20,507 nt of DNA, from IMG/VR virus record IMGVR_UViG_3300020159_002017, positions 1 to 20,507 of that record; one strand, 5' to 3'. The position numbers and the translations under genes were made by a program. The DNA is from a virus. Shown here piece after piece: positions 1 through 6,598 of this stretch (its first letter is position 1; each line of letters opens with the position of its first letter). Below the pieces are notes generated by a model. That model saw nothing but the letters and a program-made list of their open reading frames with translations, did no database searches and was not told where the DNA came from.

Positions 1-525
1 AGACATCATGATTAAAAAGTGACTGAATAAACTTACGTGCTCAATGAATAATGAAAATAAAAGTACTGACTTCGTGTACATCTTATCGTCTTTACTTCGA
101 GTTCCATCTAAATATTTAGATAAATAAGCAATTCTGTCTTTAATTGCTGGAATTTCAATTACATGTTGAAACTCATCTTCTAATCCTAAAATACGCAAAA
201 GACGTGCATATGCATCTTTATGTCGAACTTCAGACTCAGCAAATGTCATTCCTACATCGCCAACTTCTGTAATAGGCATTCTTTTATACATATCTGCCCA
301 AAATGTCTTAACGTTAACTTCAATTTGAGCGATAGCTAACATTGATCGTTTGATTACTTCGCGTTCTTCTTCAGTGACTTTTGTCTTAAAGTCGTCAATA
401 TCTGTAGTAAAATTAAACTCAGTGTCAATCCAATAGGAATGACGTATAGCATCTTTATACGCTAATAACGAAGGATATTCGTATGGCAGTATATTGACTC
501 TAGGTTTGAAAATATTATTATTCAT
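1..525 (-). CDS. nrdB: Ribonucleotide reductase class I beta subunit (NrdB), N-terminal 175 residues; cut by window edge
   Basis: This is the small subunit of aerobic ribonucleotide reductase, which houses the di-iron/tyrosyl radical cofactor used by the alpha subunit to make dNTPs. The frame is open from an ATG at 525 to the window edge. It reads MNNNIFKPRVNILPYEYPSL, then FTTDIDDF, a helix with E69 (AIAQIEVNV), and AESEVRHKDAYARLL. In the last, E99-x-x-H102-x-x-x-Y106 matches the E115/H118/Y122 ligand-plus-radical pattern of E. coli NrdB, so the radical tyrosine is kept. A later helix, LFSLFIEHVSLFSHF, fits the second carboxylate-bearing helix. The C-terminal half lies outside the window. 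It is the last gene of the leftward replication cluster, 51 bases after the helicase. Phage-encoded RNR beside replication genes is usual for T4-like phages. The family call is secure; metal content is not testable here. Confidence 0.93.
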   Translation of the reverse strand, partial: MNNNIFKPRVNILPYEYPSLLAYKDAIRHSYWIDTEFNFTTDIDDFKTKVTEEEREVIKRSMLAIAQIEVNVKTFWADMYKRMPITEVGDVGMTFAESEVRHKDAYARLLRILGLEDEFQHVIEIPAIKDRIAYLSKYLDGTRSKDDKMYTKSVLLFSLFIEHVSLFSHFLIMMS

Positions 526-576
526 GATTGTGTAATTAGTTAGTTAGCTTCTTCCCTTTGGTTATATAACTATTCA

Positions 577-1944
577 TTAACCTAAAGAATCACCTGATAC
601 TTCTTTATATTTTTGTAATAAACTTTTCCTTAAAAGATCTTCTCCTGATTGCATTTGTTTATTAGTATCTTTTCCTTGAACTGAAGTTTCTTCATAAATA
701 TGAATTTGACCATTTGACATATTCATTTTAGCTGGAAGTGTTAATCCGTCAGGTCCAAAACGATTCTTAATAATATGCCACCTACCAGTGCCAGCTATTT
801 TATCTGTTACTTTTCTAGACAATGATAATACAAAGTCTGCAATCATTACCTTTGAATAAGACTCTGAAATTTTGTCTGCTTCAATAACATCTTGCTCTAA
901 TGCACTTCTATTTGCCTGTGATGCAGTAAACATTGGAACTTCATACTCACCCGCTATACCACGTAAATCTTCATAAATAGATTCTAACTCATGTCGCATT
1001 TCTTTTCTAGCTACAGCTCCTCGCAACAAATCAGCATAATCAACAATTACTAAATCTGGTTTTTTACCTAGCATAATCATCTTTTCAATATGTGCTCTGA
1101 TAGTTGAACATGAAGCTGTTTTAGTAGGATAATATTTAATAGTTAAATTTCCTTTTAATTTGGATACTGCGTTTGCTACTTCATCTAAATTATATTTTAA
1201 ATTCTGATTTGCAATACCTGTTAATACAGCGTCATAACGTTGACCTACATAACCTTCATTTAACTCTAATGTATAATGAATTACATTTAATCCTTGTTTA
1301 ACTGCGTGAGCTCCGACATTAATAAGACCCCAAGATTTACCAATACCTGCAGGAGCTACGAATACTACTAACTCTCCTTTACCAAATCCACCATCTGCTA
1401 AATCATTAATAACAGGCCATGGAGTAGGAACAGTACTTCTAACATTCTCAGAATATCGAGCTTCGACATTTGCAGCTGTGTTATATTCATGACCAACTTC
1501 TTTATCAGCACCAGCTTTCATTGCAGTGTCAATAGTAGCTTTAATCTCTTCGTAACGTCCTTTATTTAATAAATCTACAGAGTCTAAAATTGCTCTTTTA
1601 ATACATTGATTTTTACAAAAATCTACAGTCTCTGTCTTAACAAATTCTAAATCTTCTGCCTCAATATACTTAAATGCATCCTTTAAACATTCTATAATAG
1701 ACGCCTTTAAAACATCTCGATCAATTTCTTGAACTTTAATTTTAAATACATCTAATGTTGGCGGGACTTTATATTCCCTAAAATACTTATTGATTGTTTC
1801 TACAATCCATTGGTTAGCATCTGATTCAAAAAAGTCTGGTAATAAAATGTCTGTAACTTGTTGCAAAAATGCTTTATCAGTTAGTAACGATGATACTACC
1901 TTTATCTGAAATCCATAACCAAAATTCGTTAATTTGTCTGACAT
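577..1944 (-). CDS. Replicative DNA helicase, DnaB/T4 gp41 family
   Basis: This hexameric 5'-3' helicase unwinds the fork and works with primase. At 455 residues it is close to T4 gp41 (475). An N-terminal helical region (about 1-150) precedes the RecA-fold motor. Walker A is APAGIGKS (197-204), Walker B is DLVIVDYADLL (297-307), the sensor motif is MFTASQANR (338-346), and KNRFGPDG near 393-400 fits the C-terminal arginine-finger/DNA-binding region of DnaB-type helicases. It starts at ATG 1944, with an AT-rich leader and no Shine-Dalgarno. It follows the 5' nuclease by 37 bases and precedes nrdB. No primase (gp61) is seen in the window and the protein has no recognisable primase domain, so priming must be encoded elsewhere. 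The call is secure from motifs. Confidence 0.93.
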   Translation of the reverse strand: MSDKLTNFGYGFQIKVVSSLLTDKAFLQQVTDILLPDFFESDANQWIVETINKYFREYKVPPTLDVFKIKVQEIDRDVLKASIIECLKDAFKYIEAEDLEFVKTETVDFCKNQCIKRAILDSVDLLNKGRYEEIKATIDTAMKAGADKEVGHEYNTAANVEARYSENVRSTVPTPWPVINDLADGGFGKGELVVFVAPAGIGKSWGLINVGAHAVKQGLNVIHYTLELNEGYVGQRYDAVLTGIANQNLKYNLDEVANAVSKLKGNLTIKYYPTKTASCSTIRAHIEKMIMLGKKPDLVIVDYADLLRGAVARKEMRHELESIYEDLRGIAGEYEVPMFTASQANRSALEQDVIEADKISESYSKVMIADFVLSLSRKVTDKIAGTGRWHIIKNRFGPDGLTLPAKMNMSNGQIHIYEETSVQGKDTNKQMQSGEDLLRKSLLQKYKEVSGDSLG

Positions 1945-1948
1945 AAAC

Positions 1949-1980
1949 TAAATATATAATTTTCTTTTCAATGTTCCTAA
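1949..1980 (-). promoter_or_regulatory. Weak candidate promoter before the helicase gene (TTAG-N20-TATATTTA)
   Basis: On the minus strand TATATTTA lies 4 bases before the helicase ATG, and TTAG occurs exactly 20 bases upstream of it. This is the spacing seen in the three better copies upstream of gp32, the 127-residue gene and the polymerase. The -33 box is a poor match and the site lies inside a gene cluster, so it may be only an AT-rich leader. Confidence 0.3.
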
Positions 1981-1981
1981 T

Positions 1982-3034
1982 TTATTGACTAAATGCAGCC
2001 AAAGAGTTAAAGCTATTTGCTAACCAAGTATCGACATTTGGTATTGCAGTGTAAGCCTTATCTAACATGAACATCTTTTTGAAATTATATGTATCTAGTT
2101 TTGGAATATCTCTCCCTGCCATATCAGTTATCATCAACTTGAAATTAGATGAAATGTCTAAATCTTCCAATGACATTAATGACCAATTAAGACGTATAGA
2201 TGCTTCATTCTCTAATACAGTCTTATATATTTTATGTTCGTCTTTCCTAGTATTACAATATTCAAGCATTTCATCTAAAGTAATGTGTTTATCTTCTAAC
2301 AATATTGGAAATCTAGATTGCATTGTTTTAATTCCAATACCATTGATTCCTTTAATGTTATCTGACGCATCACCCATGAATACTTTATAATGTATAAAGT
2401 TATGTGACGGAATACCAAATCGCTCATGAACTTCTTTAGGAGTGTAATATTTCTTTTCTACAGGTCTCCATATTGAAGTCTTTTCATCAACTAATTGGAT
2501 GAAATCTTTATCGTCTGACATAATGATTATTTCACTTCCTTTTGGCCTGAATACATCAGTAGCCAAATAAGCAATTGTATCATCTGCTTCGATATTATCA
2601 ATAGAAATAAGTGTGATTGGAAGACATTCTAAGTACTCAGATAATTTACTCATCTGAAGTCGCATAGAAGCTATTTCTTCTTCCGGTGTAAGCTCTCCAG
2701 CATCACCTCTTCTATTAAATCTTGTAGACATTGTTCTACCTTCTTTATAACCAGAGTGCATCTTTTTTCTTCGTGCAGAACCTCCTTTACCATCAAAGGT
2801 AATAATTACTCGAGTAGGTTTAAATTGTCTAATTACAGCGGCAATAGATCTTAAAAATCCCATATAGCCACCAATGTGTTCCCCGTCATCATTGACTAAA
2901 GGAACTGCGCTAAAAACCCGAATAAACGAGTTCAGACCGTCGACAATTAAGACTTTATCGTCTTTGCCTAGGCCTGAACTACGCTTTTCGTGGTCTTCGC
3001 GAATTTGTTTTAATAATTCAGCGTAACCTTTCAT
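1982..3034 (-). CDS. 5'-3' exonuclease / RNase H of the FEN (PIN-like) family, T4 Rnh type
   Basis: This nuclease removes RNA primers and flaps from lagging-strand fragments. At 350 residues it is slightly longer than T4 RNase H (305). The acidic metal-binding residues of the FEN family are visible in order: IVDGLNSF (D32), ITFDGKG (D81), IEADDTIAYLA (E149, D151, D152), IIMSDDKDF (D174, D175, D177) and MGDASDNI (D222, D225). A helix-three-turn-helix segment, GINGIGIKT (229-237), follows. The N-terminal 25 residues, before VLIVDG, are charged and precede the catalytic fold. It starts at ATG 3034 in an A-rich leader, 10 bases after the recombinase stop, and probably shares its transcript. Phage polA relatives often lack their own 5' nuclease domain, and this gene would supply it in trans. 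Confidence 0.92.
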   Translation of the reverse strand: MKGYAELLKQIREDHEKRSSGLGKDDKVLIVDGLNSFIRVFSAVPLVNDDGEHIGGYMGFLRSIAAVIRQFKPTRVIITFDGKGGSARRKKMHSGYKEGRTMSTRFNRRGDAGELTPEEEIASMRLQMSKLSEYLECLPITLISIDNIEADDTIAYLATDVFRPKGSEIIIMSDDKDFIQLVDEKTSIWRPVEKKYYTPKEVHERFGIPSHNFIHYKVFMGDASDNIKGINGIGIKTMQSRFPILLEDKHITLDEMLEYCNTRKDEHKIYKTVLENEASIRLNWSLMSLEDLDISSNFKLMITDMAGRDIPKLDTYNFKKMFMLDKAYTAIPNVDTWLANSFNSLAAFSQ

Positions 3035-3044
3035 TTATTTTTTT

Positions 3045-4208
3045 TTAAGATTCTTCACCTTCGAACTCAGTCTCGATTTCAATATCATCGATACCAAAGT
3101 CATCGCCGGCTCTATAATTAACAATATACTTTTCGCAAATTGTTTTATAAACTTGCTCTTTCATTTTCGGATCGTCAATTAACTTAGACTTAAAGTCTTT
3201 TGATTGGAATTTAACAATCTCTCCAGACTCAGTGTTAGTATATGTATACCAAGCACCTGCCTGAGAAACTAAGTTATAATTCTTCATCATTGTTAACCAA
3301 CTACCATAATCATCAATTCCTGAATCAAAATAAATGTCATAATCTACAGAACGTAAAGGCGGACCCATACGATTTTTAACTACTTGAGCTCGAGTTGTAA
3401 TACCTACAACTGCCTCTGGTTTATCTGCAGATTTTGCTAATTTAATCTGACCAACTGATTTAAGTCGTAGACGAACTGAAGAGTGGAATGCAATTGCTTT
3501 ACCACCTGAAGTTGTCCATTGGTCGCCGAACGTAACCCCTAATCGAGTACGTAACTGATTTGTAAATATAAGACAAATACGCTCTCTACCAACAAAGTTA
3601 GTAATTTTACGCATTGCCTTTGATAAGATAATTGCTTTTGAAGTTGCCCAACCATCTTTATCATAGTCAGCTGCCATTTCTTGTTTAGTGGAAGCGCCGG
3701 CAACAGAGTCTACTACTATAGTAACTATTCTTGACTTTGAAGACTTTCTTACGGACTCAACAACACTATCCATAGCGTCAAAGATGTCTTCGATAGTCTC
3801 TAAAGGGACATATAACATATCCTTAAGATTAACTCCTATAGCTTCTAAAAATTCACGAGAGATTGCATTCTCAGTGTCAATATACACTGCCAATCCGCCT
3901 TTTTTCTGAGTGTCAGCTAATGCATGAGCTGCTAATAATGATTTACCTGAAGCTTCTAAACCGGTAATCTCAATAATTCTTCCTACTGGAAGTCCTCCAT
4001 TGGGACGATTGCTAATCGCTAAATCGAGCATTGTCGAGCCGGTTGAAATCCATTCAGATACTTCAGATGGGGCGTCTGTGTCTCCTTCTAAAAAATAAGC
4101 TACTTTATAATTTGAGCTTTTAAATTTCTTATTGAGATTGTCTGCTAACACCGAAGCTAAATCATCTTGCACTTCTCCGTCATTAACTGCTGTTTTACTT
4201 TTTGCCAT
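3045..4208 (-). CDS. RecA/UvsX-type strand-exchange recombinase
   Basis: This ATP-dependent recombinase forms filaments on single-stranded DNA for repair and recombination-dependent replication. At 387 residues it is close to T4 UvsX (391). Walker A is GLEASGKS (83-90), Walker B lies in VTIVVDSVAG (162-171), and the L2-type segment runs NQLRTRLGVTFGDQWTTSGG followed by KAIAFHSSVRLRL. These read more like bacterial RecA (NQIRMKIGVMFG, then TTGGNALKFYASVRLDI) than like T4 UvsX. The C-terminus is acidic (FEGEES). It starts at ATG 4208. Unlike most genes here it has an SD-like AGGA about 6 bases upstream, and a perfect 18-bp palindrome lies just before that. It follows gp32 by 35 bases. T4 UvsX, gp32 and UvsY act together; no UvsY-like gene is visible. 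Confidence 0.93.
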   Translation of the reverse strand: MAKSKTAVNDGEVQDDLASVLADNLNKKFKSSNYKVAYFLEGDTDAPSEVSEWISTGSTMLDLAISNRPNGGLPVGRIIEITGLEASGKSLLAAHALADTQKKGGLAVYIDTENAISREFLEAIGVNLKDMLYVPLETIEDIFDAMDSVVESVRKSSKSRIVTIVVDSVAGASTKQEMAADYDKDGWATSKAIILSKAMRKITNFVGRERICLIFTNQLRTRLGVTFGDQWTTSGGKAIAFHSSVRLRLKSVGQIKLAKSADKPEAVVGITTRAQVVKNRMGPPLRSVDYDIYFDSGIDDYGSWLTMMKNYNLVSQAGAWYTYTNTESGEIVKFQSKDFKSKLIDDPKMKEQVYKTICEKYIVNYRAGDDFGIDDIEIETEFEGEES

Positions 4209-4220
4209 AGTTTTCCTGTC

Positions 4221-4245
4221 GTAACCATATATGGTTACTTTTTTT
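4221..4245. promoter_or_regulatory. Perfect 18-bp palindrome with a T7 run, between gp32 and the recombinase gene
   Basis: GTAACCATATATGGTTAC (4221-4238) is its own reverse complement. On the plus strand seven T's follow, giving terminator-like geometry against antisense transcription. On the minus strand the hairpin lies 12 bases before the recombinase ATG and just upstream of its SD-like AGGA. It may set 3' ends or stability of gp32 mRNA, modulate recombinase translation, or be a protein-binding operator. The sequence does not decide between these. Confidence 0.5.
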
Positions 4246-5044
4246 AGTTATTAAACAATGAATCAAATGCTGATGCTACGTCATCTACGCTAGCAACAGG
4301 AGCAGTCTGCTCTAATCCAGCTTTATTTGAATTAGATGGCTTTTCTGCTTTAGGAGCTGATGTGCTTTTTTCAGCTTCAGCGCCTTGAGCATTTTCAGGA
4401 TCTAACCAATTATGCAACATTGTTGTCATTTCCTCATATGAGTACTCTTTAAACAAATCACTGATTTTTGGTTGATTACCTAATTTTTCTAATACTGCTT
4501 TGTTGTCAGTTACTGGAGTTTGATTCGGTTTAACGCGAATTGAAGTTTCTGGGAATGATTTACCTGTTTGATCAGCTGCTTTGAATTCAACTGAAATGTC
4601 GCGACCTGACATTGGATCTGTGATATCTCCATAATCAGGGTCTGCAATAAATCCTAATAACTCTTGATAAACTGATTTACCAAAGCCCCAGAATTTAACG
4701 CCTTCTGCTTCTTTTCCACGAATAAGAACCGGAACATAACAACGCATTGTTGGTTCTAATTTCTTACCCATTTTCCAATCATCAGAGTTACCTGTTGATT
4801 TTAATTTTTCGCCGAATTCTAAGATTGGGTCAGGACGACCAAATGACATTGGAGAAAGCACAGACTTGCCACCAAAGTTATAGTGGAAATAAAGTTCGAT
4901 AAACGGATTTTCTCGATTGTGCTGAAAAGGTACTATACGTACTACTTGAGTGCCAGGATCTGGCTTCCAAAGATTGTTTTGTTTAGTTGTTACTGTTTGT
5001 AACGAATTGAGTTTTTGCTTGATAGCATCTAAATTAATAGCCAT
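4244..5044 (-). CDS. Single-stranded DNA-binding protein, T4 gp32-like
   Basis: This protein coats single-stranded DNA at the fork and during recombination. At 266 residues it is shorter than T4 gp32 (301). The N-terminal segment runs from MAINLDAIKQKLNSLQ. The OB-like core includes LWKPDPGTQVVRIVPFQ, YFHYNFGGKSVLSPMSFG, RCYVPVLIRG and VKFWGFGKSVYQELL, a pattern I recognise from gp32 homologues of marine T4-like phages. A linker rich in A, S, E and K leads to a short acidic-hydrophobic tail (SVDDVASAFDSLFNN), the kind used to recruit replication partners. There is only one cysteine (in MRCYVP), so the zinc-binding Cys/His set of T4 gp32 is absent. It starts at ATG 5044 after an A-rich leader, and its long AT-rich upstream region suggests autoregulation. 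Confidence 0.88.
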   Translation of the reverse strand: MAINLDAIKQKLNSLQTVTTKQNNLWKPDPGTQVVRIVPFQHNRENPFIELYFHYNFGGKSVLSPMSFGRPDPILEFGEKLKSTGNSDDWKMGKKLEPTMRCYVPVLIRGKEAEGVKFWGFGKSVYQELLGFIADPDYGDITDPMSGRDISVEFKAADQTGKSFPETSIRVKPNQTPVTDNKAVLEKLGNQPKISDLFKEYSYEEMTTMLHNWLDPENAQGAEAEKSTSAPKAEKPSNSNKAGLEQTAPVASVDDVASAFDSLFNN

Positions 5045-5109
5045 TTTTTTTGTTTTTATTTGTTAATGAATAATTGATAATTAGTAATTGACAATGTGTC
5101 TTCGGGTGT

Positions 5110-5145
5110 CTAGAATACCGCGTCTACATTCTCAACTGCTAACAT
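5110..5145 (-). CDS. Possible 11-codon leader ORF (MLAVENVDAVF) upstream of gp32
   Basis: An ATG at 5145 opens 11 codons and stops at TAG (5110-5112), 65 bases before the gp32 ATG. Its context, TATATTTAGTTATG, nearly repeats the helicase gene's context, TATATTTAGTTTATG. It could be a leader peptide, the start of a decayed gene, or chance. The evidence is weak. Confidence 0.2.
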   Translation of the reverse strand: MLAVENVDAVF

Positions 5146-5148
5146 AAC

Positions 5149-5180
5149 TAAATATAAGATAACCTTTCGCAGGTACCAAA
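5149..5180 (-). promoter_or_regulatory. Promoter candidate for the gp32-recombinase-nuclease-helicase-nrdB cluster
   Basis: The minus strand shows TTTGGTA (TTTG complement at 5177-5180), then a 20-base spacer, then TATATTTA (complement at 5149-5156). The same TTTGGTA, spacer length and CTTATATTTA recur upstream of the polymerase gene. It resembles the Bacteroidota consensus TTTG / TAnnTTTG apart from the last base. Confidence 0.6.
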
Positions 5181-5189
5181 TACTTTTTT

Positions 5190-6128
5190 TTATTTTATTG
5201 TTTGTTTTTTTATTTTTGAATCGATAACTGTAGCTACTAACATGTTCGGAGAAAATGTCATCGGCGATTTTAAAATAATTTCTTCTTCTCCTTCATATGC
5301 AATGTCAGATTCAATTCCCATCTCGTCTTCATAATCAAGTAAATCATTAATCATACTGTCTATGTCTAATAATACTTTTGAAGATTCGATATTGGTTCGA
5401 AATATTAATCCAGCTGCAACACCATCCATTTCCATTGTATTTTCTATATAAGCTTTAATTCCGTTAATACTTTTTGCACACGATATGCCAAATGAAGTAC
5501 TTGTAGATTTGATTGCCTTTGGAGAGCTTAAATAACTTTGCAATGATTTATTGTCTTTTAACGATACTAGTCGATAAACAGTACCTGAATAAGTTAAATA
5601 TTTTTTTGGTATTTTGTTACTTTTTAACAAAGCATCAAGTTTTTTATAAGCGTTGTATTGATTGATGTGCTGTGCTAATGCAGATTCAACTTGTTTACTG
5701 AAAGGTCTTGGTGTATCTGGTTCAGCATTTGTCGTACTTATATAACCTATAATATTTGCGAATTCTTTATTAGAAAGAAATGCTACTGGATGTATCATTA
5801 ACTTTCTTTTAATAGCTCCTTTTTTATCAAATGGATATTCAATAACAAAATTAGGGGATTCGTACTCGAGAGTTAATGAATACTTTTCTTTAGCTTTGTC
5901 AAATGCATTTTTATCAAATATACCTGATATCCAATAAGTATCATGAGGTCCTTTTGATTTTCTAGCATTTTTAATAAAAGATTTTACGATAGGCTCTAAT
6001 TTAGCATTTCTTGCTTTAGCTGTATTGTAAAAAGGCCCAATATTAATCTTTGCACTGTTTGCATCAGCTTCATTAACCATTTTTCTAACTTCTTCTCTGA
6101 TAAGAGCTCTAAATTGAGATGCTTTCAT
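5190..6128 (-). CDS. R-S-E class ADP-ribosyltransferase with a possible capsid-targeting N-terminus
   Basis: This is a likely mono-ADP-ribosyltransferase, moving ADP-ribose from NAD+ to host proteins. In T4, Alt and ModA modify RNA polymerase and other targets. The three R-S-E landmarks are in order: R186 in GTVYRLV; the S-T-S core in IKSTSTSFGI (about 207-214); and the E-x-E motif in YEGEEEIIL (E281, E283). The length (312) exceeds ModA (about 200) and is below Alt (682). The N-terminus, MKASQFRALIREEVRKMVNE followed by ADANS, is an amphipathic helix ending in VNE-A. It resembles T4 capsid-targeting sequences cut by the gp21 protease, and similar N-termini occur on three other proteins here. 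It may therefore be packaged and injected, but this is inference. Its start (6128) follows two AAACAACAAA repeats. Targets are unknown. Confidence 0.75.
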   Translation of the reverse strand: MKASQFRALIREEVRKMVNEADANSAKINIGPFYNTAKARNAKLEPIVKSFIKNARKSKGPHDTYWISGIFDKNAFDKAKEKYSLTLEYESPNFVIEYPFDKKGAIKRKLMIHPVAFLSNKEFANIIGYISTTNAEPDTPRPFSKQVESALAQHINQYNAYKKLDALLKSNKIPKKYLTYSGTVYRLVSLKDNKSLQSYLSSPKAIKSTSTSFGISCAKSINGIKAYIENTMEMDGVAAGLIFRTNIESSKVLLDIDSMINDLLDYEDEMGIESDIAYEGEEEIILKSPMTFSPNMLVATVIDSKIKKQTIK

Positions 6129-6148
6129 TTTTGTTGTTTATTTGTTGT

Positions 6149-6532
6149 TTATAAGTTGATGATTTGATATACTTTCGTATTAAGCACTTTCAAATCGTTA
6201 TTTGAAGTTACTAACAGACTATTTGCATACTTTGACCAATCAACGCTATAAGTAGAATCGACAATTCCGTTATTTTCTTTTTTAATCAATGCGTTTAAAG
6301 AGTTTATAGTATACATCGTATTAGTTTCTTTTTTACGATGTACTAACATTGCTCCTGGTAATTGTTTTTTGTGATTGCCTTTTTCAACATTAAAACTACA
6401 AATATACTCTTCAGACCCGATAATTGATAATACAAATACTCTTTTATAAACAACTTCATACGTTCTCGTGATCATACTTACCGTGTGATCGATATCCGGT
6501 TCTATTGTAAATAAACAAATTAATTGTACCAA
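6149..6532 (-). CDS. Small conserved-looking phage protein of unknown function
   Basis: I do not recognise a named family. The reading frame, 127 residues at most, is mixed hydrophilic with a beta-rich start (YEVVYKRVFVLSIIGSEEYI), a central LVHRKKETNTMYTINSLNAL, and a C-terminus like WSKYANSLLVTSNNDLKVL. It has no signal peptide or membrane segment. Its start is uncertain. An in-frame TAG lies just upstream of the TTG at 6532, so the choices are that TTG or the ATG at 6475 (residue 20, MITRTYEVVYKR). The ATG seems more natural and would give 108 residues. It lies between the polymerase and the ART, with its own promoter candidate at 6567-6598. Confidence 0.65.
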   Translation of the reverse strand: MVQLICLFTIEPDIDHTVSMITRTYEVVYKRVFVLSIIGSEEYICSFNVEKGNHKKQLPGAMLVHRKKETNTMYTINSLNALIKKENNGIVDSTYSVDWSKYANSLLVTSNNDLKVLNTKVYQIINL

Positions 6533-6566
6533 AGCCTATATTGTTATTGTATTCTCTTTTCATATA

Positions 6567-6598
6567 TAAATATATTAAACGTTTCTTTTTACTTCAAT
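6567..6598 (-). promoter_or_regulatory. Promoter candidate (ATTG-N20-TATATTTA) before the 127-residue gene
   Basis: The minus strand reads ATTG (complement at 6595-6598), a 20-base spacer, and TATATTTA (complement at 6567-6574). The TTG core and spacer length match the copies upstream of gp32 and the polymerase. The upstream box lies inside the end of the polymerase gene, and the stop codon abuts the -7 box. Confidence 0.5.

Larger units (their letters stand above)
5045..5189 (-). promoter_or_regulatory. gp32 upstream region: AT-repeat leader (possible autogenous operator)
   Basis: This 145-base gap between the ART and gp32 holds, in minus-strand order, an AT-rich tract, a promoter candidate (5149-5180), an 11-codon ORF (5110-5145), and an unstructured leader. 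The leader has tandem quasi-repeats around TCAATTA/TAATTA (about 5060-5095) and then an A-rich run to the ATG. T4 gp32 represses its own translation by binding an unstructured A/U-rich leader, so this layout is suggestive. No stable hairpin or convincing pseudoknot is obvious by eye. Confidence 0.45.

Noticed and set aside
2067-4102. Plus-strand ORFs of about 70-107 residues opposite the 5' nuclease and recombinase genes
   Set aside because: The opposite strand carries complete, motif-bearing genes; these are shadows.
5100-5125. Possible terminator hairpin in the gp32 upstream region
   Set aside because: GTGTC and GGTGTC are direct, not inverted, repeats, and no stem with a following T-run was found on the minus strand.
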